Source: Tenggerimyces sp963762635 (GTDB lineage Bacteria; Actinomycetota; Actinomycetes; Propionibacteriales; Actinopolymorphaceae). Taken from it: DNA of 64,000 nt. The position numbers were made by a program, and so were the translations under genes. The notes under the pieces are model-generated. The model was not told the origin of the DNA and made no database searches. It was given only the letters and a program-made list of their open reading frames with translations. This document shows positions 43,290 to 50,534 of the stretch, piece after piece. Within the stretch, counting starts at the first letter, position 1. Every line of letters begins with the position of its first letter. The stretch lies in NCBI GenBank assembly GCA_963762635.1, contig CAVXLQ010000003.1, positions 372,001 to 436,000 of the forward strand, written 5' to 3'.

Positions 43290-43814
43290 ATGTCTCGTCA
43301 CACGCTGTCTGTCCTTGTGGAGAACAAGCCGAGCGTTCTCGCCCGTGTAGCGGGGTTGTTCTCCCGCCGCGGCTTCAACATCGACTCGCTCGCGGTCGGC
43401 CCCACCGAGCATCCGGAGATCTCGCGGATGACGGTCGTCGTGAACGTCGAGGACCTCCCGCTCGAGCAGGTCACCAAGCAGCTGAACAAGCTCGTCAACG
43501 TGATCAAGATCGTCGAGCTCGACTCGTCGACGTCGGTGCAGCGCGAGCTCCTGCTGGTGAAGGTGAAGGCCGACATCCAGACGCGGGGCAACGTGCTCGA
43601 GGCCGTCGAGCTGTTCCGCGCGAAGGTCGTCGACGTGTCGACCGACTCGATGACGATCGAGGCGACCGGGAGCAAGGACAAGCTGGAGGCGATGCTGCGC
43701 GTTCTCGAGCCGTTCGGGATCCGCGAGCTCGTCCAGTCCGGCATGGTCGCGATCGGCCGCGGCGGACGTTCGATCACGGACCGGACGCTCAGGTCACTGG
43801 ACCGGAGCGCGTAA
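43290..43814 (+). CDS. ilvN: Acetolactate synthase small (regulatory) subunit
   Basis: A 174-residue ACT-domain subunit that activates IlvB and confers valine feedback inhibition. The ACT fold is LSVLVENKPSVLARVAGLFSRRGFNIDSLAVG. The C-terminal helical domain ends in GRGGRSITDRTLRSLDRS. It is directly coupled to ilvB upstream and ilvC downstream. Confidence 0.96.
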   Translation: MSRHTLSVLVENKPSVLARVAGLFSRRGFNIDSLAVGPTEHPEISRMTVVVNVEDLPLEQVTKQLNKLVNVIKIVELDSSTSVQRELLLVKVKADIQTRGNVLEAVELFRAKVVDVSTDSMTIEATGSKDKLEAMLRVLEPFGIRELVQSGMVAIGRGGRSITDRTLRSLDRSA

Positions 43815-43867
43815 CGTACGTCAGTCGCCCAGGGGCACGTGTCAGATTCAACGAAGGAGTATGACCA

Positions 43868-44903
43868 GTGGCAGCAGAGCTGTTCTACGACGACGACGCC
43901 GACCTGTCGATCGTTCAGGGTCGGAACGTCGCCGTCCTCGGGTACGGCAGCCAGGGCCATGCGCACGCGCTGTCCCTGCGCGACTCCGGTGTCGACGTGC
44001 GCGTCGGTCTGCTGGAGGGCTCGAAGAGCCGGCCGAAGGCCGAGGCCGAGGGGCTGCGCGTCGTGACGCCGTCCGAGGCGTGCGAGGAGGCCGACCTGAT
44101 CGTCGTTCTCGCGCCGGACCCGGCCCAGCGCCGTCTGTACGAGGAGGCGATCGAGCCCAACCTGGTCGACGGCGACGCGCTGTTCTTCGGGCACGGCTTC
44201 AACATCCGCTTCGGCTACATCAAGCCGCCGGCGGGCGTCGACGTCGCGATGGTCGCGCCGAAGGGCCCGGGTCACCTGGTCCGTCGCGAGTTCAGCGAGG
44301 GCCGCGGCGTACCCGTTCTCGTCGCCGTCGAGCAGGACGCGACCGGCAACGCGTGGCCGTTGACGATGTCGTACGCGAAGGCCATCGGTGGACTGCGCGC
44401 CGGCGGCATCAAGACGACTTTCACCGAGGAGACCGAGACGGACCTGTTCGGCGAGCAGGCCGTGCTGTGTGGTGGGCTTTCCGCGCTGATCCAGGCCGGC
44501 TTCGAGACGCTGATCGAGGCGGGCTACCAGCCCGAGGTCGCGTACTTCGAGTGCCTGCACGAGCTGAAGCTGATCGTCGACCTGATGTACGAGGGCGGAA
44601 TCGCCAAGCAGCGCTGGTCGGTCTCCGACACCGCGGAGTACGGCGACTACGTGTCGGGGCCGCGGATCATCGACGCGTCGGTGAAGGCGCGGATGAAGGA
44701 CGTGCTGAACGACATCCAGGACGGCACGTTCGCGGCGCGCTTCATCGCCGACCAGGACGCGGGCGGCCCGGAGTTCGCGGAGTTCCGCGAGAGAGTCGGA
44801 GAAGCACCCGATCGAGGCGACCGGGCGCGACCTCCGCAAGCTGATGGCGTGGGTGAAGTCGCACGACGACGACTACATCGAGGGCACCGCCGCCCGGAGC
44901 TGA
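43868..44903 (+). CDS. ilvC: Ketol-acid reductoisomerase, apparent frameshift near 44795
   Basis: A class I KARI of 344 residues after correction. It has the NADPH motif GYGSQGHAHA at about 25-34, Mg-binding region ADQDAGGPEF and the C-terminal RDLRKLMAWVKSHDDDYIEG. The sequence as given breaks after FREF-R-E-R near 44795, and the true C-terminus is in the next frame, ending at 44903. The GTG at 43868 has AAGGAG ten bases upstream. It isomerises and reduces acetolactate with NADPH. A truncated enzyme would abolish Val/Leu/Ile synthesis, so a sequence error is more likely than mutation. Confidence 0.93.
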
Positions 44904-44922
44904 CCGAGTCGTAACCAGGGCG

Positions 44923-44976
44923 ATGGGCCCGGTCCAGTTCTCTTGTGGTTATCCTGAGAGAGCCGGCCGGGCCCAT
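44923..44976. repeat. Inverted repeat between ilvC and serA
   Basis: ATGGGCCCGG (44923-44932) and CCGGGCCCAT (44967-44976) are perfect 10-bp arms around a 34-base AT-richer loop that contains TTGTGG and TTATCC. It could terminate ilvC transcription or hold a serA promoter between arms. No T-run follows. Confidence 0.5.
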
Positions 44977-45021
44977 TGTCGTGCTCGGGGGAAGTCCTGA
45001 GCCGACCTGGAAGGCCGAGCC

Positions 45022-46614
45022 GTGCCGAAACCCGTCGTTCTGATCGCGGAAGAACTCTCCCCTGCGACCGTCGAAGCGCTAGGCCCCGACTTCGAGATCC
45101 GCCACGCCAACGGCGCCGACCGCGCCGAGCTGCTGGCCGCGATCGCCGAGGTCGACGCGATCCTCATCCGAGTCCGCCACCAAGGTCGACGCCGAAGCGC
45201 TCGCCGCCGCGTCGCGCTTGAAGGTCGTCGCCCGCGCTGGTGTCGGGCTCGACAACGTCGACGTGAAGGCCGCGACCCAGGCCGGCGTGATGGTCGTGAA
45301 CGCCCCGACTGTCCAACATCGTCTCCGCCGCCGAGCACGCCATCGGTCTGCTCCTCGCGGTCGCACGCAACATCCCCGCCGCGAACGCGTCGCTGCGTGC
45401 GGGGGAGTGGAAGCGCAGCAAGTACACCGGCACAGAGCTCTACGAGAAGACCATCGGTGTGCTCGGCCTCGGCCGGATCGGTGTGCTCGTCGCGCAGCGG
45501 CTGTCCGCGTTCGGCATGAACGTGATCGCGTACGACCCGTACGTCCAGCCCGGACGCGCCGCGCAGATGGGCGTACGCCTCGTACCGCTGCCCGAGCTGC
45601 TCGCCGCCGCGGACATGATCACCGTGCACCTGCCGAAGACGCCGGAGACGTTGGGTCTGCTCGGCGAGACCGAGCTGGGACTGGTGAAGCCCGGCGTGCT
45701 CGATCGTCAACGCGGCGCGTGGTGGGCTCGTCGACGAGCACGCCTTGTATGTGGCGTTGAAGGAAGGCCGCGTCGCGGGTGCGGGCATCGACGTGTTCGT
45801 GACCGAGCCGACCACGGAGTCGCCGCTGTTCGAGCTGGAGAACGTCGTCGTGACGCCGCACCTCGGAGCTTCCACCGAGGAGGCGCAGGAGAAGGCGGGC
45901 ATCGCGGTCGCACGTTCGGTGCGGCTGGCGTTGGCCGGCGAGCTGGTGCCGGACGCGGTGAACGTGCAGGGTGGCGTGATCGCGGAGGACGTACGGCCGG
46001 GGATTCCCCTGACGGAGAAGCTCGGACGGATCTTCACCGCGCTTGCCGGCGAGGTCGCGCAGCAGCTCGACGTCGAGGTGCGCGGCGAGATCACCGAGCA
46101 CGACGTCAAGGTGCTCGAGCTCGCGGCGTTGAAGGGCGTGTTCACCGACGTCGTCGAGGAGCAGGTCTCGTACGTCAACGCGCCCTTGCTCGCCGCCGAA
46201 CGTGGCCTCGAGGTGCGGCTCGTGACGGACGGCGACAGCCCCGAGTTTCGCAACCTGGTAACGCTGCGCGGCACGCTCGCGGACGGGCGTCAAGTCTCGG
46301 TTGCGGGCACGCTGGTCGGACCCAAGCACCACGAGAAGCTCGTCGAGGTCGACGGTTTCGACATCGAGATCGAGCCCGCGTCGCATATGGCGGTGCTGCG
46401 GTACGTCGACCGTCCGGGCATCGTGGGTGTGGTCGGCCGGATCCTCGGCGAGACGAATGTCAACATCGCGGGCATGCAGGTGTCGCGTGACCGCAAGGGC
46501 GGCCAGGCGCTGGTCGCGATGACCGTCGACTCGGCGATTCCGCAAGCGGCGTTGGACGAAATCGTGCGTGAGATCGACGCGGTGAACGCCCGCTCGATCG
46601 ACCTGGAGGACTGA
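45022..46614 (+). CDS. serA: D-3-phosphoglycerate dehydrogenase, three apparent frameshifts
   Basis: A 529-residue long-form SerA after correction, first step of serine synthesis. Visible in successive frames: ILIR, SATKVDAEAL, NAPT, SNIVSAAEHAI, the NAD motif GLGRIG, IVNAARGG, and His-Glu region EPTTESPLF...PHLGAST. The C-terminal intervening and ACT domains end in SIDLED. Breaks near 45172, 45311 and 45700 are each repaired by removing one base. The total is a multiple of three only after three removals. GTG start at 45022. It follows ilvC, as in many actinobacteria. Confidence 0.92.
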
Positions 46615-46618
46615 GTCG

Positions 46619-47185
46619 CTAGCGGCGGGTGGCGATCAGCACACTCGCGTCGGTGGCGACCATGATCTCGGCGGTCGTGAACCGCTCGTCCAGCAACCAT
46701 TCCTGACGCATCGAGTCGACCCGCCCGTTGTACATCGGCGGCCACGTCTCGCACGGCGTGAAGTCGTCGAGGACGACCATGCCGCCCGGCGTCATGATGT
46801 CGCCCGCGACATCCGGACCGGCGCGCTTGGCCTCGCGTACGTCCAGGAACAGCAGCGAGAACGGCGCGTGCTCGGCGAGCTCCTTCCAGTCCGCTTCGAG
46901 CACCTCGACCGACTCGTCGCCGGCGAACATCTCCCGTACGGCCGACACCAGCCCGGGGTCGTGCTCGGCGGTCAGCAGGCGGGCGCCGTTCCGCATGCCA
47001 CTGCGGAGCCAGGCCGAGCCGACGCCGCAGCCCGTACCGGTCTCGGCGAGGACGCCGTCCCGCGTCGCGGCCAGCGACGCGAGCAGCCGGCCGGTCTCGT
47101 TCCGGCAGGACGAGACGTACCCACGTTGTCGCGACAGCTGATGGGCGCGCGCGACGACGGGAGGCAGGTGGGGCGGGGCACTCAT
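46619..47185 (-). CDS. SAM-dependent O-methyltransferase-like protein
   Basis: A 188-residue class I methyltransferase fold. The SAM-binding glycine motif is ETGTGCGVGSAWL, the acidic residue after strand 2 is LTAEHDPG, and the third motif is LFLDVREAKR. It resembles caffeoyl-CoA-type O-methyltransferases, but the substrate is unknown. ATG at 47185 without a strong ribosome site; a longer start at 47251 is possible. Convergent with serA (four-base gap). Confidence 0.8.
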   Translation of the reverse strand: MSAPPHLPPVVARAHQLSRQRGYVSSCRNETGRLLASLAATRDGVLAETGTGCGVGSAWLRSGMRNGARLLTAEHDPGLVSAVREMFAGDESVEVLEADWKELAEHAPFSLLFLDVREAKRAGPDVAGDIMTPGGMVVLDDFTPCETWPPMYNGRVDSMRQEWLLDERFTTAEIMVATDASVLIATRR

Positions 47186-47232
47186 GCGGGGGAGTGTCGC
47201 ATATCCACGTTCTGTCTCGGCATGCGAGAAGT

Positions 47233-47274
47233 TCTGTCTTGAGACAGACAACTACTTGGATGTCCAACTAATGT
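47233..47274 (+). promoter_or_regulatory. Promoter with palindromic operator ahead of the leuB leader
   Basis: The palindrome TCTGTCT-TG-AGACAGA (47233-47248) has perfect 7-bp arms. It overlaps the -35 candidate CAGACA (47245-47250), which is 18 bp from TAATGT (47269-47274). The predicted start is near 47281, four bases before the leader ATG. A dimeric regulator, possibly a leucine-responsive type, could act here, but none is encoded nearby. Confidence 0.5.
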
Positions 47275-47284
47275 CGGTCCCATC

Positions 47285-47329
47285 ATGCGGCGAGTAGTCA
47301 TCCTTCTCAGCCGCGGCGGGGCTCGGTAG
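47285..47329 (+). CDS. Putative leuB leader peptide (MRRVVILLSRGGAR)
   Basis: A 14-residue open frame containing Val-Val-Ile-Leu-Leu, immediately downstream of the promoter at 47245-47274. Composition fits a branched-chain amino acid sensing leader for leuB. The following hairpin (47333-47369) lacks a T-tail, so control may be translational or by an unusual termination. It is too short for routine gene calling, so certainty is limited. Confidence 0.55.
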   Translation: MRRVVILLSRGGAR

Positions 47330-47332
47330 GAC

Positions 47333-47369
47333 GGGCCAGCACCCCGTCGCGGAGTCTTCGCGCTGGCCC
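47333..47369 (+). other. Hairpin after the leuB leader peptide
   Basis: GGGCCAGC (47333-47340) pairs with GCTGGCCC (47362-47369), with an inner CGCGGAGTCTTCGCG stem possible in the loop. It is followed by AAAACC, not T's. It may act as a pause or attenuation structure in the leuB leader. Confidence 0.5.
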
Positions 47370-47401
47370 AAAACCTTCAAGCCAGCAAGGAAGTACCCGA
47401 A

Positions 47402-47503
47402 ATGACCGAAGCGCAGCAGCTGGCCAACCAGGCCCTGCAAGAAGCCATGGATCGCCGTGACAACGGTGGCGAGACCGGGCACGAAGACCATTCCGCCCAC
47501 TAG
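47402..47503 (+). CDS. Small 33-residue ORF ahead of leuB
   Basis: ATG at 47402 with AAGGAAG about eight bases upstream encodes a 33-residue acidic, helical peptide (MTEAQQLANQALQEAMDRRD then ...HSAH). It lies between the leader hairpin and leuB, 74 bases before the leuB ATG. The good ribosome site and internal coherence suggest it is translated; I do not recognise it. Confidence 0.45.
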   Translation: MTEAQQLANQALQEAMDRRDNGGETGHEDHSAH

Positions 47504-47577
47504 GGCACTACTCGTCCAACTGTCCGAATGCTAGGACTGCTTGTCCGGCATCCGGACGCCCCGGATATGGTGAACGC

Positions 47578-48633
47578 ATGTCGCGCAACATCCGCCTGGC
47601 CGTGATCGGTGGGGACTACATCGGTCCCGAGGTCACCGCCGAGGCCGTGAAGATCCTCCAGGCCGTCGCCCCGTCGTACGACACCACGCTCGAGACGACG
47701 GACTACGACCTGGGCGCGAACCGCTATCTCGCGACCGGCGAGGTGCTTCCAGACAAGGTGCTCGCCGAGCTCCGCGACCACGACGCGATCCTGCTCGGCG
47801 CGGTCGGCGGCCGCCCCGGCGACCCGAACCTGCCGCCCGGCATCCTCGAGCGCGGGTTGCTGCTGCGGATCAGGTTCGAGTTCGACCACTACGTGAACCT
47901 GCGGCCCTCGAAGCTGTTCCCCGGCGTTCCTTCCCCGCTCGCCGGCGAGCGGGAGATCGACTTCGTCGTGGTCCGGGAGGGCACCGAAGGCCTCTACGTC
48001 GGCAACGGCGGCGTCGTTCGTAAGGACACCCCGCACGAACTGGCGACCGAGGTCAGCATCAACACCGCGCACGGCGTCGACCGCGTCGTCCGTGACGCGT
48101 TCCGCCGCGCGCAGGCGCGGCGCGGGAAGCTCACGCTGGTCCACAAGACCAACGTGCTCGTGCACGCGGGCGGGCTGTGGTCGCGTACGGTCGACCGGGT
48201 CTCGCAGGAGTTCCCCGACGTCACCGTCGACTACCTGCACGTCGACGCGGCGACGATCTTCATGGTGACGCAGCCCGAACGGTTCGACGTCATCGTCACC
48301 GACAACCTGTTCGGCGACATCATCACCGACCTGGCCGCCGCCGTGACCGGCGGAATCGGCCTCGCGGCGAGCGGAAACATCAACCCCGACGGCACCGCTC
48401 CCAGCATGTTCGAGCCCGTACACGGCTCGGCCCCCGACATCGCCGGCACCGGAAAGGCCGACCCCACGGCCGCCATCCTGTCCGCGGCGCTGCTGCTCGA
48501 GCACCTCGGGCTCAGCGACGCCGCCCGCCGGATCGAGGACGTCGTGCACGCCGACCTGTCCGCGCGCTCCGCGGGTGTTTTCCGTACGACCGCGGAGATC
48601 GGCGACGCGATCGCCAGCCGAGTAGCCACGTAG
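47578..48633 (+). CDS. leuB: 3-Isopropylmalate dehydrogenase
   Basis: A 351-residue decarboxylating dehydrogenase of leucine synthesis (3-isopropylmalate to 2-ketoisocaproate with NAD+). Family signature NLFGDIITDLAAAVTGG binds substrate-Mg, and GSAPDIAGTGKADPTA binds NAD. The ATG at 47578 gives MSRNIRLAVIGGDYIGPEV, matching actinobacterial LeuB. A terminator follows at 48659. Confidence 0.96.
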   Translation: MSRNIRLAVIGGDYIGPEVTAEAVKILQAVAPSYDTTLETTDYDLGANRYLATGEVLPDKVLAELRDHDAILLGAVGGRPGDPNLPPGILERGLLLRIRFEFDHYVNLRPSKLFPGVPSPLAGEREIDFVVVREGTEGLYVGNGGVVRKDTPHELATEVSINTAHGVDRVVRDAFRRAQARRGKLTLVHKTNVLVHAGGLWSRTVDRVSQEFPDVTVDYLHVDAATIFMVTQPERFDVIVTDNLFGDIITDLAAAVTGGIGLAASGNINPDGTAPSMFEPVHGSAPDIAGTGKADPTAAILSAALLLEHLGLSDAARRIEDVVHADLSARSAGVFRTTAEIGDAIASRVAT

Positions 48634-48658
48634 GGCCGCATCACGTTAGTTGCGGCCC

Positions 48659-48691
48659 ACACCGCCTGCCGGCTTCGGCAGGCGGTGTTTT
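48659..48691 (+). terminator. Rho-independent terminator of leuB
   Basis: A perfect 13-bp stem ACACCGCCTGCCG (48659-48671) with GCTT loop and complementary 48676-48688, running into TTTT. It is a clear intrinsic terminator between leuB and ilvE. Confidence 0.9.
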
Positions 48692-48742
48692 GTATCTCCA
48701 TACTTTTCTGTCGACACATTCACGATTGGGTACGGTGCAGCC

Positions 48743-49837
48743 ATGACCGCAAGCCTTGAGTTCGCCCGCCAGCTGACGGACTCGCCGGTGCCGGCCTCGC
48801 GGCGCGACGAGATTCTGGCCGACCCTGGGTTCGGCAAGTACTTCACCGACCACATGGTCGAGGCGAGCTGGACGGCTTCGCGCGGCTGGCACGACGCCGT
48901 GCTCAAGCCGTACGGTCCGTTGCTCATCGACCCGGCGTCGGCTGTGCTGCATTACGCGCAGGAGATCTTCGAGGGTTTGAAGGCCTATCGCCATCCGGAC
49001 GGGTCGATCTGGACGTTCCGTCCGGACGCGAACGCGCGGCGCTTCGCGGGGTCGGCCCAGCGGCTCGCGCTGCCTTCGCTGCCTGCTGCCGACTTCGTTG
49101 CCGCGCTGGATCTGCTGGTCTCGACCGACGCCGGGTGGGTGCCGTCGGGCGGGGAGAAGAGCCTCTATCTGCGGCCGTTCATGTACGGCTCGGAAGCGTT
49201 CATCGGCGTGCGGCCCTCCGCCGAGGTCAAGTTCATCGCCATCGCCTCGCCGGCGGGGCCGTACTTCGCGTCCGGTGTGAAGCCGGTGTCGATCTGGCTC
49301 TCGGAGGAGTACACCCGGGCCGCGATCGGCGGGACCGGCGCGGCCAAGTGCGGCGGCAACTACGCGGCCTCGCTGGTGGCGCAACAGGAGGCGATCGCCA
49401 ACGGGTGCGAGCAGGTCGCGTTCCTGGACGCCGTGGAGCGCCGGTGGGTCGAGGAGCTCGGCGGGATGAACCTGTGGTTCGTCCAGGACGACGGCTCGAT
49501 CGTGACGCCCGCGCTGACGGGGACGATCTTGGAGGGGATCACGCGCGACGCGATCATCGCGCTGGCTGGTGCTCTGGGCCACAAGGTCGACGAGCGGCGG
49601 ATCGACGTGGACGAGTGGCGTTCGGGTGTCGAGTCCGGCCGGATCGTGGAGGTTTTCGCCTGCGGTACCGCCGCGGTGATCACGCCGGTCGGATCGCTGA
49701 AGTGGCGCGGCGGCGAGATCGTGATGGCCAAGGAAGGCGACGCCACCCCGGTCGCGACCGAGATCCGCTCCCGCCTGCTGGACATCCAGTACGGCCGCGC
49801 GGAGGATTCGCACGGCTGGATGCACCGGGTGGCTTAG
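48743..49837 (+). CDS. ilvE: Branched-chain amino acid aminotransferase
   Basis: A 364-residue class IV PLP aminotransferase performing the last step of Leu/Ile/Val synthesis. The PLP lysine is in the GTGAAKCGGNYAASL region, and Glu in EELGGMNLWFV contacts the cofactor. The ATG at 48743 gives MTASLEFARQLTDSPV. It has its own transcription start after the leuB terminator, but I do not see a good promoter. Confidence 0.95.
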   Translation: MTASLEFARQLTDSPVPASRRDEILADPGFGKYFTDHMVEASWTASRGWHDAVLKPYGPLLIDPASAVLHYAQEIFEGLKAYRHPDGSIWTFRPDANARRFAGSAQRLALPSLPAADFVAALDLLVSTDAGWVPSGGEKSLYLRPFMYGSEAFIGVRPSAEVKFIAIASPAGPYFASGVKPVSIWLSEEYTRAAIGGTGAAKCGGNYAASLVAQQEAIANGCEQVAFLDAVERRWVEELGGMNLWFVQDDGSIVTPALTGTILEGITRDAIIALAGALGHKVDERRIDVDEWRSGVESGRIVEVFACGTAAVITPVGSLKWRGGEIVMAKEGDATPVATEIRSRLLDIQYGRAEDSHGWMHRVA

Positions 49838-49840
49838 GAC

Positions 49841-49884
49841 TTGTTGGACGGATCTCGGTCTCTATGCCGAGGTTTGTCTAACAA
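49841..49884. repeat. 44-bp palindromic repeat, copy A
   Basis: Starts TTGTTGGACGGATCTCGG, has the loop TCTCTAT and an imperfect complementary right arm ending AACAA, then CTCGGAGCTGTCGGGCCGG. It differs from copy B at one base. It begins three bases after the ilvE stop, so it may also end ilvE transcription. Confidence 0.85.
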
Positions 49885-49974
49885 CTCGGAGCTGTCGGGC
49901 CGGCGTAGCACGTTCGCGCAGCGGACGCTCGCGGCTCGGGGCCCGCGGCCGCGGTGGCGCCGGTCGGGTCGGAC

Positions 49975-50018
49975 TTGTTGGACGGATCTCGGTCTCTATG
50001 CCGACGTTTGTCTAACAA
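49975..50018. repeat. 44-bp palindromic repeat, copy B
   Basis: Identical to copy A except for one base (position 31). The preceding GTCGGGTCGGAC and following CTCGGAGCTGTCGGGCCGGCG are shared with copies C and A, so the repeated block is longer than the palindrome itself. It lies 90 bases after copy A. Confidence 0.85.
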
Positions 50019-50066
50019 CTCGGAGCTGTCGGGCCGGCGAAGGGGATGCGCCGCGTCGGGTCGGAC

Positions 50067-50110
50067 TTGTTGGACGGATCTCGGTCTCTAAGCCGACATC
50101 TGTCCAACAA
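50067..50110. repeat. 44-bp palindromic repeat, copy C
   Basis: Four differences from copy B. Its two arms pair with only two mismatches out of 18, better than in copies A and B, supporting selection on the hairpin. It is 48 bases after copy B and is preceded by GTCGGGTCGGAC. Confidence 0.85.
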
Positions 50111-50498
50111 CTCGACCATGGCTGGGCGCACGGCCCGGCGGGGCCACGATTCCTCCACAGAATCGAAATCGGCCGAGTTCTCCACAGATGGCACTCGGCG
50201 CCGTCGCCAACGCGCGGAATCGGAAACCCTGGAACCAGTCGCCTAAGCCGCGGGTCGGGTCGCACCAGCCCGTGGCCGGCTCGGCCCCACGTGCGCGTGG
50301 TTCGGCCGAACCGGGCGACGCCTGGTGGTATGGGAAGGGGAAGGGCGCCCCCACTCGGCGGAGCGACCACTGGGTAGGGCCCGCCCTAGGCGGGCCGGGC
50401 AGGTCGTGAGGGTCCTGGCGGCAGCCTAATGGCCGGCGCCGACAGCGGTTGGGGGAGTGGAAGGGGAGCTGCGTGAGGCACCTCACCACGACGGGTAA
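50111..50498. other. Intergenic region without recognisable gene
   Basis: Open frames in both strands lack ribosome sites and any recognisable protein pattern. Composition is GC-rich with several short CACGTGC/GGCGGGC runs but no long repeat or RNA gene that I can see. Confidence 0.5.
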
Positions 50499-50528
50499 TT
50501 CACCAAGTGTTGAGTTCTCTGTTACCTT
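50499..50528 (+). promoter_or_regulatory. Promoter of the PEP-synthase-like gene, probably leaderless
   Basis: TTCACC at 50499-50504 and TACCTT at 50523-50528, 18 bp apart, in an AT-rich patch. The start would fall about at the ATG at 50535, so the message is predicted to be leaderless. The 19-bp rifampicin-associated element found before many rifampin-inactivation genes is not seen. Confidence 0.5.
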
Positions 50529-50534
50529 GGGTTC

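Noticed and set aside
44904..44921. Use of the in-frame stop at 44914 as the natural end of ilvC
   Set aside because: That frame encodes an unrelated arginine-rich tail after the break near 44795, whereas the next frame gives the conserved KARI C-terminus ending at 44903.
47333..47369. Intrinsic terminator after the leuB leader peptide
   Set aside because: The hairpin is followed by AAAA, not T's, on the plus strand, and on the minus strand the T's precede the stem, so it does not fit a rho-independent terminator in either direction.
49841..50110. Three repeats resembling a CRISPR array
   Set aside because: The repeats are 44 bp self-complementary palindromes with 90- and 48-bp unequal spacing, no cas genes and a fourth copy 10 kb away; REP-like is the better reading.
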